A stretch of DNA of 64,000 bases from Aquimarina algiphila. GTDB lineage: Bacteria > Bacteroidota > Bacteroidia > Flavobacteriales > Flavobacteriaceae. A program made the position numbers and the translations under genes. The stretch's first letter is position 1, and every line of letters begins with the position of its first letter. Below, in pieces: positions 8,626-18,412 of this stretch. A model generated the notes under the pieces. That model was not told where the DNA came from, ran no database searches, and worked only from the letters and a program-made list of their open reading frames with translations. The stretch covers positions 63,206-127,205 of the forward strand of contig NZ_VLNR01000001.1 in assembly GCF_007489275.1 (NCBI RefSeq), written 5' to 3'.

Positions 8626-10065
8626 TTAATTAAGATAAACTATATTTAATACACATACACCGTCACCACTCTCAAACGTTTCTGCCTCGCGGCCAACATT
8701 ATTTGCTGTGGCACCGGCTGAAACTCCCGTAGCCTGTAAGATAAAATTCATACTATTACCATCGGCCCAATCTCCTCTATTCACAATTTCCTGAACAATG
8801 CTAGAAATATCAACAGTCTTCTGGTTTGGACCTGTTTCAGAACCTGTCCATTCTGGAATATTCCATACCTCACTAGCACTAGTCAAAACTCGACCTGAAA
8901 CACTATTAGCTGGAGTTATATCGTCATAAGCAGCAGCATTACCCACATTTTCTCCGAAAATCGTCATTTCTGTAGGATCTGCCCCTGGTGTACTATCGGC
9001 TACAAATTGAATACTTGCTGAAGCTATTGTAACTCCCGCAGGAATAGTAATACTGTTAAATCTTAATCCTATTTTTTGTAACCCTAAATCTGGTGTACCA
9101 GAAGTATCAAACTCTCCTAATTCGAGATCAGAACTATCTAATGTCATTCTTCCATCTGCTGCTTCTTCAACATCATCATTACCATCATTAATAGGAATAA
9201 TTAGTGAAACAGAATCAATAGTAAAGTCAGTATCTGTAATCGCTAATAAACCTTCAACTTCTACAGCAATCGGACCGGTAGTCGCTGCAGCAGGTACTAT
9301 TACTTTAAGTTCTGTAGTCGTTGCCGAATTTACAGTAGCTAATGAGCCATTAAAACTTACTCTATTTTTATCCACTTCGGGACTAAAATTAGTTCCTATA
9401 ATCGTAACTACTGCTCCTGGAATACCGACAGTAGGATCAAATGAAATTATTGTAGGTGTGATAGTAAAAGTAACGCTACCCACTTGTCCAAATACTTCTA
9501 CAGTAAGTGGCCCTGTAGTAGCTCCATCTGGAATAATAACAGTTATTTCTGTTGAAGAAGCGGTAGTAACTTCTGCCGTAACACCATTAAATTGTACAAT
9601 ATTATCTGTAACGGTTGCTCCAAAATTATTACCCCTAATAGTGATTGTTTCTCCGACTGCAGCACCGGTAGTACTTAAATCTGTAATTGCAGGTGCTCCA
9701 ACAACATTAAAAACAGGGCCTTCAACATTAATTTGTCCTTTTTTCACAGAAATAGGACCTGTTGTAGCCCCTTCGGGTACAGTTACCGTTAATGTTGTAT
9801 CTGTAGCAACTGATACTATCGCAAGGATTCCTCCGTTAAAACTAACTTTATTATTCGCAGGAACACGACTAAAATTAGTTCCATTAATTACTACTGTTGT
9901 ACCAATATCGGATAACATAGGTTCAATCGCCGTGATAGTTTGGGCAGGTTCTGGTTCTGGTATAACCCTAAAATCTTCATCTTCGCATGAGATAATACCT
10001 ATTAGTATCGTTACCATTATGGTTACAACAATCGATACTTTTGGAAATCTATATTGTTTTTTCAT
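8626..10065 (-). CDS. Lipoprotein with three IPT/TIG domains and a C-terminal jelly-roll-like domain
   Basis: This 479-residue protein starts with a hydrophobic leader and a cysteine in IISCED (about residue 27), consistent with a lipoprotein. Three IPT/TIG immunoglobulin-like repeats follow, at about 40-120, 121-202 and 203-285. Each has a GTNF or GNNF turn, a FNG strand and an ATTGP motif. The last ~190 residues (about 288-479) are a beta-rich segment resembling DNRLRE/CBM96-type modules found on carbohydrate-active proteins. It sits in the SusCD locus between a smaller lipoprotein and a hydrolase. Such IPT/TIG lipoproteins are usually surface glycan- or ligand-binding proteins (SusE/F-like position). 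Binding specificity is unknown. Confidence 0.75.
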   Translation of the reverse strand: MKKQYRFPKVSIVVTIMVTILIGIISCEDEDFRVIPEPEPAQTITAIEPMLSDIGTTVVINGTNFSRVPANNKVSFNGGILAIVSVATDTTLTVTVPEGATTGPISVKKGQINVEGPVFNVVGAPAITDLSTTGAAVGETITIRGNNFGATVTDNIVQFNGVTAEVTTASSTEITVIIPDGATTGPLTVEVFGQVGSVTFTITPTIISFDPTVGIPGAVVTIIGTNFSPEVDKNRVSFNGSLATVNSATTTELKVIVPAAATTGPIAVEVEGLLAITDTDFTIDSVSLIIPINDGNDDVEEAADGRMTLDSSDLELGEFDTSGTPDLGLQKIGLRFNSITIPAGVTIASASIQFVADSTPGADPTEMTIFGENVGNAAAYDDITPANSVSGRVLTSASEVWNIPEWTGSETGPNQKTVDISSIVQEIVNRGDWADGNSMNFILQATGVSAGATANNVGREAETFESGDGVCVLNIVYLN

Positions 10066-10110
10066 TTTTATATTTTTAAGTGTTTCGATAGAAACAATTC
10101 TATTAAAATC

Positions 10111-11274
10111 TTATCCTGGTATGTATACTAACATTTGGTCAAAATAAGTGTCTTCTGAACCACCGTCAACGGCTATTTCTACAGTTAAAGTATAAGCCAC
10201 AACATCTGTTAAAAAACCTGAATCAATAAGGTTCCATCTATCTAGTCCATCATTTACTACCAATCCATTTATATCCAAAAGCACTAAGGTTTCCATTGAA
10301 CCATCCGCTCTTTCGACAATAGCTGTAGCTCTAATAAAATCATCACTTTCACGATTATTACCTCCTATTGGAAAATATTGTATCTGGATACCTGTCGTTG
10401 GATGTTGTGTAGCATCTACAGTAACTCTATCAAACTCTATTCTAATAGTACCATCGATATCTTCTACCTGGTAGGCTTGATCTCCATCCAAGAATGAACC
10501 TCCAGTTGGACCAGGATCATTACTAATACCTATTTGCTCAGAAGTAAATCCTGGACTGCTAACTGTAGTGTTTGGATCTTCAAAAAATGATCTAAAACCA
10601 ATTTCATCATCTATCCCTGTACCTACTGCTGTATGTTGTACATGACGTTCACCGGGATTATTCAATAACTCTCCTACAGCAACAGCATCAGTTCTTGTAT
10701 ATCGATCATCTGTACCAAAAGGTTCTTCAAAAGAAGTTCCTCTTAGTTTTAATGGTGGCGGTACAAACAAGGATAGTCCAAAATTTATAGCTTGATTAAA
10801 CGCTGGGTTATCAAACAACTCAGTACCCGAATCACCACCATCATTACTATTCGTTTCACTATCAAAATCTATTCTAGCTCCATCAAAAACTCCATTTGTT
10901 GTAGTAATAACAGCAACAAAATTCAAAGGAATTGCAATATCAAGATCGTCTTTGGTTAAATTCAATGCCGTAAGAATCTCTTGGCCAGAAAAAGTAAGTG
11001 TATTTGGGAAAGAAGTAAGTGTAATAAATTTATCTACCGTAATATCACCATAAGTCATCCTTAAATCATAAGAAATAATATTATTATTGGGATCTTCAAC
11101 ACCATTAGAAAACACAAGGTCTTCAAATTCTAAAACATTAAGTCTAAAAGAATCAGGTACCTGATCCCATACAACCAAACCACCTCTTGTGAAATTGTCT
11201 TCCAGAATATCACTGGAGTCGTTACAAGATATTCCTAATATCAGTAACGCTAATAATACATTTATTTTTTTCAT
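10111..11274 (-). CDS. SusE-position outer-membrane lipoprotein, unknown function
   Basis: This 387-residue protein has a short leader with the lipobox-like GISC at about residue 17, followed by an acidic linker. The body is beta-rich with many aspartates and a C-terminal segment ending FDQMLVYIPG. That segment resembles a galactose-binding or concanavalin-like fold, but I cannot name the family. It lies 17 bases after susD and 45 before the IPT/TIG lipoprotein gene, so it is part of the same transcript. By position it corresponds to the SusE/SusF-type ligand-binding lipoproteins of other loci. That role is inference from position and the lipobox. Confidence 0.65.
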   Translation of the reverse strand: MKKINVLLALLILGISCNDSSDILEDNFTRGGLVVWDQVPDSFRLNVLEFEDLVFSNGVEDPNNNIISYDLRMTYGDITVDKFITLTSFPNTLTFSGQEILTALNLTKDDLDIAIPLNFVAVITTTNGVFDGARIDFDSETNSNDGGDSGTELFDNPAFNQAINFGLSLFVPPPLKLRGTSFEEPFGTDDRYTRTDAVAVGELLNNPGERHVQHTAVGTGIDDEIGFRSFFEDPNTTVSSPGFTSEQIGISNDPGPTGGSFLDGDQAYQVEDIDGTIRIEFDRVTVDATQHPTTGIQIQYFPIGGNNRESDDFIRATAIVERADGSMETLVLLDINGLVVNDGLDRWNLIDSGFLTDVVAYTLTVEIAVDGGSEDTYFDQMLVYIPG

Positions 11275-11291
11275 TACTTGAAGTCTTTTTA

Positions 11292-12878
11292 TTATCTAAT
11301 AAAGCCAACAGGATTCTTATCCCAGAATACCTGAGTGGTAATTGGGCGCTGACTTAATTGGTTATTATTATTTATAGCATCTTCTGGTATAGAAAATGAT
11401 CTTGGGAACGGTGTATTAGGATCAAAAATTGGTGCGGTAAATACTGATGGTAAGCCTGTTCTTCTGTAACCGTTATACGACTCTGTTGAGTTTCCATAAG
11501 AGGCTAAGTAATATTCTTTTAATATAATATCCAACTTCCCTTGATTGTCTGCAGCTGCAAAAGCAGTCATTACCTCTAAAACATAAGCATCTACATCTGC
11601 TGATGTTGCGGCAAATGTAGAACCTGAAGCTGCATTGGCAAAATTAAGTACTTTGTCCATTGATTTTCTAATCCCTGATTCTAACAATGCTGCAGAGTCA
11701 TCACTTGTTGTTAATGTCAAAGCCGCTTCTGCTCTTAAGAAATCGACAAAAGAAGATAATAATATCGGTAATATACCTGCTCCTAATTGATTTTGTGCTG
11801 CTATTGCAAATTCTGGAGCGCTTGGGTTATCTTCGTCAAATGCTCCACCAACGGGATACAAACCATATGTAGCTCTCAAATTACGATCAGCTCCAGTAGA
11901 TCTTGTATCTCCATGGTCTCTTCCGTAATATGCATTGCCCAGGTAACAAAAATTAAAAATACTAGACCCTACACAACCTAATAATGTATCAGAAGGATCG
12001 GTATTACTTTGACGGTATACATAATAACGCAGACGTGGGTCAGAAATACTTTTATCGTTTAAAAGTAAATTTAAAAATGAGTTCCCCAAAAATGTACTAA
12101 ATCCTTCTGGACGATAGGAAATATTATAATCTGGATGACGACTATTTGGATCTGAAGCTGAAGTACCATATTGAAATTGAAAATCATCGTCTGATGTAAT
12201 AAAATCATCTTCGGCTAATAATACATTAATCCTATCTCTATCACCTATATTTAGCAACATTTTGAGTTTTAAGGATTTTGCTAGTCTGATCCACTTTTCT
12301 GCATCTCCATCATAATATAAATCATTAGTGGGAGCTAAAGTAGAATTTGCTAAATCATCAATAGCTATATCCAAACGGTCTAATAATGTTGCATAAATCA
12401 TTGCATCATCATCTGGCTTTGGATTTAAAATTTGTTCATCTCCACGATTAGCTTCTGAGAATGGAATATCTCCTAAATAATCTACCATAGTTACTGTGGC
12501 ATAAGCTGTTAATATAGTAGCCATCCCTCTATGGTATAACAAACTCTCATCGTTTTCTGCTAAATCAAATATTATATTTGCATCTTCGAGAAATGCATAA
12601 TAATTAGTGTATTCGCTATTTAAGGAAGCTTGATTTGATACATCAGAATAGGTTTCGTTTAAAACCGTATATCGCATAACTTCATCGGTAGTACGGTTTA
12701 AATCTTGTAAAAGATCAGCTACTTCTTTCTGCACATTGTTCAACAAGAAATTTGGATCTGCTTGGTCTGGTGTAAGAAGATTAGGATTCTCTTGTAAATC
12801 ATCCCCAAAGTCTCCCAATTCACAAGACGCAAATAGTATTATACTTAATAAGTATATTAATATTTTTATTTTTTTCAT
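11292..12878 (-). CDS. SusD/RagB-family nutrient-binding lipoprotein
   Basis: This 528-residue lipoprotein (cysteine near residue 19 in FASCELGD) has the SusD/RagB pattern. It has N-terminal helices with LNNVQKEVADLL, a YHRGMATILTAYATVTMVDYLGDIPFSEA block, and helical TPR-like repeats, with a C-terminal QVFWDKNPVGFIR. SusD proteins cap the SusC porin on the outer membrane and bind the incoming substrate. The gene follows susC by 17 bases, the usual pairing. It appears to be of the SusD-like subfamily often paired with peptide or non-glycan SusC proteins, although sequence alone does not give the ligand. Length and order are normal. Confidence 0.88.
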   Translation of the reverse strand: MKKIKILIYLLSIILFASCELGDFGDDLQENPNLLTPDQADPNFLLNNVQKEVADLLQDLNRTTDEVMRYTVLNETYSDVSNQASLNSEYTNYYAFLEDANIIFDLAENDESLLYHRGMATILTAYATVTMVDYLGDIPFSEANRGDEQILNPKPDDDAMIYATLLDRLDIAIDDLANSTLAPTNDLYYDGDAEKWIRLAKSLKLKMLLNIGDRDRINVLLAEDDFITSDDDFQFQYGTSASDPNSRHPDYNISYRPEGFSTFLGNSFLNLLLNDKSISDPRLRYYVYRQSNTDPSDTLLGCVGSSIFNFCYLGNAYYGRDHGDTRSTGADRNLRATYGLYPVGGAFDEDNPSAPEFAIAAQNQLGAGILPILLSSFVDFLRAEAALTLTTSDDSAALLESGIRKSMDKVLNFANAASGSTFAATSADVDAYVLEVMTAFAAADNQGKLDIILKEYYLASYGNSTESYNGYRRTGLPSVFTAPIFDPNTPFPRSFSIPEDAINNNNQLSQRPITTQVFWDKNPVGFIR

Positions 12879-12895
12879 CTTAATTGAATTTATAA

Positions 12896-15800
12896 TTAGA
12901 AATTAACTGATATCGAAAAAGAATATCTTTTTGTCGTTGGTGTAGATAGACCTGTAGTCTCTGGATCAAAATTTATCCCTTCTGGAAATCCTGGAGCACT
13001 AAAGAAAAGATTTCTTCCACTTAACGTAATATCCATACTTTCAAAAGGTAGTTTATTAAACGTGCCTTTATTAAAGTTATAAGACAATGAAACTTCTCGT
13101 ATTCTAAATACAGAATCATCAAAAGTTAGATTTTCATCAGCTTCATAAAAATTGTTAAACACTGCATTATTTCCAGTAAGCTGAGTGCTATTAGGTATTG
13201 TGTTTCCATTAGCATCTAATAATGGTAACCCTGTAGAAAGATCGCCATAAACACCTGGGATTAAGAAGCTACCTTCTCTATTTTCTGTATCAGTAGTAAC
13301 CCCTCTTTCTAATAAGTTTTCAAATACCGCAGAACTACGATCTCCGCCATGTGTATACTCTAACTGTGTTGACAGTGTGAAATTTTTATAATTAAATGTA
13401 TTGATTGATGTTGCTCTAAAATCTGGTACAGAATTTCCGATAATCTCATCTTGTAACCCTACATCATCACTGGTAATTAATCGTCCGGTCGTAGGATCAA
13501 TTAAAGCATTTCCTTCAGCATCGCGAACGACATAAGATCCTAAAAAAACACCTAATTCTTCACCTTCAATAAGGTTATCTCTACGAGTTATATCACCAGG
13601 AAGATCTACAACAACAGATTTAAAAGTGGTAAATGTATTTCTAAGCGTCCAATTAAAATCAGAGTTTTTAAATAATCGAACACCTAAATCTATTTCTAAT
13701 CCTTCTGTATCTACCCTACCCGCATTAATAACTGTTTCTTCAAAACCTGTTGCTGGTGCAATATTAGTTTCAAAAATTTGATTATCTGAAATACGAGAAT
13801 ATACAGAAGCCTGTAAAGTAACTACATTATTAAAAAAGTTACCTTCTAACCCTAATTCAAATTCTCTATGCAATTCTGGCTTTAAATTTGGATTTGCCAA
13901 TTCACCAAATAATGAATTGGTGACAATAAGCGCATTATTAATATCACTAAACTCTCTTGGGTCTGATGATAGACTTGGTCTTGTATTGTATAAACCAGGA
14001 TAACCAGAAGAAGTAGCATATGCTCCTCTAATTTTCAAATAATCCACAAAACTTTCTCCAAACTCAAAAGCCGATGTTGGTATAAAGGATATTGAAACTC
14101 CTGGATAAAATAAATTTTGATTTTCACGTTCAACAGTGGATCCTTTATCTAATCTTCCTGATAAATTAAGGTATAAAAAACCATTATAATCAAATTCAAA
14201 CTGACCAAAAACTCCGAGAAGGTTACGTTTGGTAATATCAAAATCTCCTTCACCTGGCACTCTAAAATTATTTGGCCTTAACACACCAAATACTATTTGA
14301 TCGGTATATTCAGAATCCTGAGATCTAAACGTTTCATATCTAGAATTAATCCCTAACTGTGATTCGAAGCCTATTGCGTCTGAAATTCTATAATTAGATT
14401 CAAAAATAATAGTATTATCAACATCAAATTCTGTATTAGATGTAAGATCCAAAGTTCCCAAAGTTGCGGTTGCACCGATCCCCCCTCTATTTCTAAAGTC
14501 TAAAACATCTGAAGTTTCTATTTGAAGACCTCCTCTATATTTTAAACTGTGATGTGCATTGAATTTATATGCTAGGTTTAAGGTACCATTTATTCTACGT
14601 ACATTTCTCTCTCTTCCTGTATTTGCTATAGTCCATAGTGGATTCTCACGATCTGCCCTATAATATACATTTCCTCCTGTCACAGGGTCTTGAAATGGTA
14701 AATTCTGTATATCCAAACTTCTTGGAATTACATATAAATTCTCTAATATATCCTCACCATCTGCATCATCACTATCTACAGAACTATAGGAATTTCTATT
14801 TCGCGAACTATAAGATAAAGAAGAAGATAACTTCAGTTTATCCGTTAATTGAGAAGTTCCACCTACGCTAATATTAAATCTTTTGAAGTCATTATTCCCA
14901 AGAATACCACCCTCTGTGGTATATCCCATAGAGAAGTTTAGGGACGTTCTTTCGCCTGTTGCTTCTAAGTTGACAGATGTTATTTGTCCTATTCCTGTAC
15001 TAAAAAAGTCATTTACATTATTTCGTGCAGCTTCAAAAGGTACTACAGCATCTGCAAATTGTGGAAAATTTGGATTTCCTGCTAGTGGATGTGGCACCAC
15101 ATCAATATCTGTAAAGCGTGCTCCGTTACTACCAACATTACCAATAGTACCATTGTCTGTTACAAGGTTATTACCTACACCAAAGGTATTTTGAAAATCT
15201 GGTAATGAAGCAACATTATTCGTATAAGTTGTCTGAGAAATTTTTGCTGTAAAACCTTTTTCTCCTATTTTGGCGGCACCTGTAGTGGTTTCAACCAGAA
15301 TCACACCGTTTCTACCCTGACTACCATATAATACAGCTGCATTTAAGCCCTTAAGAACTGTAATGTTTTTAATATTATTTGGGTCGATATCCAGAAGATT
15401 TCCAGAAAACGGAACGTTATCTACAACAATTAAGGCACCATTACCTTCTGTTAAAGATAATGAACCTCTAATGACAATACCTGCTGCTGCACCACTACTT
15501 CCATCATTTGGAGATATTAAAACTCCAGATATTTTACCTTGTAAGGTTCTTGCTATATCCGCTTCAGGACGGTTTTCGGTTTCTTCTGTCTCTACCTTAG
15601 AAATAGCATATCCCAGTGCTTTTCTTGATTTTGAAATACCTTGAGCAACCACAATTACTTCCTCTAATGTACTTACGTCCTCTTGTAAGATAACATTTAA
15701 CGCATTATTTGTTATGACAATTTCTTTAGATTGAAAGCCAACATAAGAAAATGTTAAAACGTCTCCCTGCTCTGCTGCGATTTCATAATTACCATCAAAG

Positions 15801-16360
15801 TCTGTTAATGTACCTGTATTTGTTCCTTTTATTAATACGTTCACTCCGGGTAAAGGAATACCGTCAGCAGCATTCACAGTTCCTCTTACCATATTTTGTA
15901 CTACTTCATTCTTTTTATCGATCTTCGTTTTGCCCTTACTTTTTGTAGTATTAGATTTTTCTTCCATAAAATCTAAGAGATTCTTTATGGATTCTTCTGA
16001 AGTTTTAACATATCTAGGAAATAAGACAATTTGATTTTTATATACTCTAAAATTAATATTGGTCCTATTAAATAGTCCATTTAATACTTTTTTTACTTTC
16101 TCATTATTTGCTTTTAAAGAAACTTTTTTTGAAATATCGATAAGATTATTATTATAAAAGAAGCGATATTCACTTTTTTCTTCTATTTCTTCAATAGCCA
16201 TTTGTAATGTTGCTTCTTCTAAAGAAATAGATATATTCTGAGAATATGTATTAAATGAAAATAGCTTCGAAATAGTAATACAGATAAGTAACGAATATAT
16301 TTTCATAATTCTTATTAGATGTTTTCTTGATAAGAAAACATCTGAAAGGTTTTTTTTCAT
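12896..16360 (-). CDS. SusC/RagA TonB-dependent outer-membrane receptor with STN signalling domain
   Basis: This 1154-residue receptor imports a substrate across the outer membrane with TonB energy. The order is: leader (the methionine at residue 19, MKIYSLL, is a plausible alternative start and gives a cleaner signal peptide), an STN domain at about 45-110 (SLEEATLQMAIEEIEEKSE), a carboxypeptidase-like regulatory domain at about 157-230 (GVNVLIKGTNTGTLTDFDG), the TonB-box-like EEVIVVAQG, a plug, and a 22-strand barrel ending with aromatic SISVNF. The STN domain, with fecR and the sigma gene directly upstream, indicates ligand-triggered surface signalling. A hairpin at 16415-16440 separates it from fecR. 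Confidence 0.93.
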   Translation of the reverse strand: MKKNLSDVFLSRKHLIRIMKIYSLLICITISKLFSFNTYSQNISISLEEATLQMAIEEIEEKSEYRFFYNNNLIDISKKVSLKANNEKVKKVLNGLFNRTNINFRVYKNQIVLFPRYVKTSEESIKNLLDFMEEKSNTTKSKGKTKIDKKNEVVQNMVRGTVNAADGIPLPGVNVLIKGTNTGTLTDFDGNYEIAAEQGDVLTFSYVGFQSKEIVITNNALNVILQEDVSTLEEVIVVAQGISKSRKALGYAISKVETEETENRPEADIARTLQGKISGVLISPNDGSSGAAAGIVIRGSLSLTEGNGALIVVDNVPFSGNLLDIDPNNIKNITVLKGLNAAVLYGSQGRNGVILVETTTGAAKIGEKGFTAKISQTTYTNNVASLPDFQNTFGVGNNLVTDNGTIGNVGSNGARFTDIDVVPHPLAGNPNFPQFADAVVPFEAARNNVNDFFSTGIGQITSVNLEATGERTSLNFSMGYTTEGGILGNNDFKRFNISVGGTSQLTDKLKLSSSLSYSSRNRNSYSSVDSDDADGEDILENLYVIPRSLDIQNLPFQDPVTGGNVYYRADRENPLWTIANTGRERNVRRINGTLNLAYKFNAHHSLKYRGGLQIETSDVLDFRNRGGIGATATLGTLDLTSNTEFDVDNTIIFESNYRISDAIGFESQLGINSRYETFRSQDSEYTDQIVFGVLRPNNFRVPGEGDFDITKRNLLGVFGQFEFDYNGFLYLNLSGRLDKGSTVERENQNLFYPGVSISFIPTSAFEFGESFVDYLKIRGAYATSSGYPGLYNTRPSLSSDPREFSDINNALIVTNSLFGELANPNLKPELHREFELGLEGNFFNNVVTLQASVYSRISDNQIFETNIAPATGFEETVINAGRVDTEGLEIDLGVRLFKNSDFNWTLRNTFTTFKSVVVDLPGDITRRDNLIEGEELGVFLGSYVVRDAEGNALIDPTTGRLITSDDVGLQDEIIGNSVPDFRATSINTFNYKNFTLSTQLEYTHGGDRSSAVFENLLERGVTTDTENREGSFLIPGVYGDLSTGLPLLDANGNTIPNSTQLTGNNAVFNNFYEADENLTFDDSVFRIREVSLSYNFNKGTFNKLPFESMDITLSGRNLFFSAPGFPEGINFDPETTGLSTPTTKRYSFSISVNF

Positions 16361-16414
16361 AGTTTTGTATGATTTTAATTATTCTAATTCGTGAGTCTAA
16401 TTAAATGATTATAA

Positions 16415-16440
16415 GAAGAGAGTGTTCCAGCACTCTCTTC
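16415..16440 (-). terminator. Hairpin between fecR and susC
   Basis: GAAGAGAGTG at 16415-16424 pairs perfectly with CACTCTCTTC at 16431-16440 around a 6-base loop. It starts 7 bases past the fecR stop on the minus strand, with a loose T-rich tract after it. It probably ends or attenuates the sigma/fecR transcript so that susC is controlled separately. Confidence 0.6.
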
Positions 16441-16447
16441 TGTACTT

Positions 16448-17425
16448 TTATTCTGAGTTAAGCATAATTTTATTATTTAAGTATTTATAATTTATAGGTG
16501 ATGAAATTTTGAGAAGATCTAAAACCTCTTCTAATTCAAGGTTATCGAACTCTCCTGTATATTTATATTGTAAAAGAGAATCAGATGTAATTACAAATTC
16601 TACATTATATTTTCTGTTTAAGTCTAATACTACTTGTTTTAAAGGAGTTTTATCAAAAATTAATTTTCCTTCTTGCCAGGCCACTATATTTTTAGAATCA
16701 ACTTTATCGACTTTGATATCACTTTTTTTCTTATCAAAAGTTGCTCTTTCTGATGGCTCTAAAACAATGGGGGTTATTTGTTCTTTCTGTAGAACTTCTA
16801 CTTTACCTGTTACTAATGTAGTTTCTATCTTCTCATCTTTTGGATAAGACTTAACATTAAATGATGTTCCTAAAACTCTTACTTTCAGGTGTTCTGTTTG
16901 TACAATAAAGGGTTTACTCTCGTCTCTTTGAATATCAAAAAAAGCTTCACCTATCAAGGTTACTTTTCTCACATCATCATCAAACTCTTCAGGATATTTT
17001 AAGCTACTATCAGCGTTTAATGTAATAGATGATCCATCTGGTAATATCACCGTTTTATGATCTCCATGACCTGTAGTTACAGTTTTAGTATCAAATCTTA
17101 AAAACTCTGTAGTATCAACGATCAAATCATTATCAGGAAATGATGTCAAAGTATACCATACCATAAGTGGTATTATTATAGACGCAATTGCAGAAATATA
17201 ATAACGTCTTCTTTTCTTTTTGGTTTGTTTAGAAGAAAAACGATGATATACTGTATCGATATCAACATTCTCTGATTCATCAAGAGTAGAAGCAATGTAT
17301 TCTGCCTTTATTATATTAAAGCGCTTTTGATGATTTACATCTTCTCGAATCCAATTGATAATAATTCTTTTTTCTTTTGGATCAGATTCTCCCTTTATAT
17401 ACTTTATGAGATCTTTTTCTTGCAT
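16448..17425 (-). CDS. FecR-family anti-sigma / signal transducer
   Basis: This 325-residue protein has an N-terminal cytoplasmic sigma-binding region (MQEKDLIKYIKGE, WI near 25), one transmembrane segment at about 75-95 after a KKKRRR stretch, and a periplasmic FecR domain (VILPDGSSITLNADS, GEAFFDI, FIVQT, VRVLGTSFNV). A C-terminal DUF4974 region follows (FDKTPLKQVVLDLNRKYNVEF). It holds the ECF sigma factor until the STN domain of the SusC receptor signals substrate. The sigma gene is 80 bases upstream on the same strand. All parts look complete. Confidence 0.92.
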   Translation of the reverse strand: MQEKDLIKYIKGESDPKEKRIIINWIREDVNHQKRFNIIKAEYIASTLDESENVDIDTVYHRFSSKQTKKKRRRYYISAIASIIIPLMVWYTLTSFPDNDLIVDTTEFLRFDTKTVTTGHGDHKTVILPDGSSITLNADSSLKYPEEFDDDVRKVTLIGEAFFDIQRDESKPFIVQTEHLKVRVLGTSFNVKSYPKDEKIETTLVTGKVEVLQKEQITPIVLEPSERATFDKKKSDIKVDKVDSKNIVAWQEGKLIFDKTPLKQVVLDLNRKYNVEFVITSDSLLQYKYTGEFDNLELEEVLDLLKISSPINYKYLNNKIMLNSE

Positions 17426-17505
17426 TAAATTATAGTCTTATACTTATAAAGACGTATAAAATTACTTTACCCCCCAAAAAGTTTTTTATTTTTTTAAGAA
17501 AAGTA

Positions 17506-18078
17506 TTAAAAAAAAGATAGGAATTCTCTTAAATGCAGCCTCATATGCTTGATTGCTCTAGAGATGTGGTTTTCTACAGTTTTTACAGAAATATCTAATT
17601 CATTTGATATTTCTTTATTTTTTAAACCTTCAATTCGGCTTTTAATAAAAACTTTTTTACATTTCTCTGGAAGCAATTCTATACTAAGTTGTATTTTTCG
17701 TGCTAATTCTTTTTCTATAATAGAAGAGGCATTTTTATCTGCCAATGCATTATGATTTATAAATGCTTCAAGCTGTACTATATTATTGGAAGAGCTAAGT
17801 TTATGTTTCTTTGATCTCAAATAATCAAGGCAAGAATTTTTTGTAATTTTAAATAGGTATCCATTAATATTAGTAGAAATATTTTTTCTTTTTTTCCAGG
17901 TTTTTAAAAAAACATCTTGTACAATTTCTTCTGCATCTTCGGTACTGGAAATATAATTCTTAGCCACATATAGTAATTTACTATAATATAGCTCAAAAAG
18001 AATTTTGAAGGCTTCTTCATTTCCTTCATTTATATTCTTAATTAAAAAACTATCAGTTATTTGTGATTCCCTATTCAC
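17506..18078 (-). CDS. ECF RNA polymerase sigma factor (Bacteroidetes type)
   Basis: This 190-residue protein has sigma region 2 (EEAFKILFELYYSKLLYVAKNYI, then AEEIVQDVFLKTWKK at about 49-63) and region 4 with the helix-turn-helix LKNKEISNELDISVKTVENH near 150-170. It is the expected partner of the FecR protein encoded next and should drive transcription of the SusC/SusD genes when released. It heads the sigma-fecR unit. The upstream region to gcvT is AT-rich and holds the promoters of both genes. Confidence 0.93.
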   Translation of the reverse strand: MNRESQITDSFLIKNINEGNEEAFKILFELYYSKLLYVAKNYISSTEDAEEIVQDVFLKTWKKRKNISTNINGYLFKITKNSCLDYLRSKKHKLSSSNNIVQLEAFINHNALADKNASSIIEKELARKIQLSIELLPEKCKKVFIKSRIEGLKNKEISNELDISVKTVENHISRAIKHMRLHLREFLSFF

Positions 18079-18412
18079 CTCTACCTTAATTCCACTATAA
18101 AGGTAAATATTTTTTTAACGTGATCACAACAAATGATTAACATTAAAAATTTCGTTTTAAAAAAATGATGTTTATCTATTGTTAAAGTATTAAAAATTAT
18201 ATATCGTTATTAAAATTACTTTTATCATGAAAAGAATTGATTCTTAAGGAGATTTTAGTACTATTCTTATATATAAAACAAATAGTATAATATTTAATAA
18301 TAAATATATCATCAAACTGATAATTTATCAGGATTATAACAAAAAAGCATTGTATACCTACACAAAGTTTTTTACTTTCGGCGTCAATTTGATAACACTA
18401 AATCATTGCATT
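18079..18412. other. Divergent intergenic region between the sigma gene and gcvT
   Basis: This gap of about 330 bases is very AT-rich. It contains the probable gcvT promoter near its right end. I see no small gene or hairpin in it. The sigma factor promoter must lie in its left part, but no TAnnTTTG element is obvious on the minus strand. Confidence 0.4.
18350..18380 (+). promoter_or_regulatory. Probable gcvT promoter
   Basis: TTG at 18350-18352 and TACTTTCG at 18373-18380, separated by 20 bases, match the Bacteroidetes -33/-7 pattern TTG / TAnnTTTG with one mismatch. This placement argues against translation from the TTG at 18350 and for the ATG at 18413. Confidence 0.5.

Noticed and set aside
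8626..10065. Internal repeats as a possible CRISPR or tandem-repeat array
   Set aside because: The similarity is at protein level between three IPT/TIG domains of about 80 residues. There are no short identical DNA repeats with spacers.
9458..10147. 229-codon open frame on the plus strand
   Set aside because: It is antisense to the IPT/TIG lipoprotein gene, whose repetitive composition leaves the opposite frame open. The translation is low-complexity and has no recognisable domain.
18350..18412. TTG start giving gcvT 21 extra residues
   Set aside because: The extension overlaps a TTG/TACTTTCG promoter, and the ATG at 18413 gives the standard N terminus and length.
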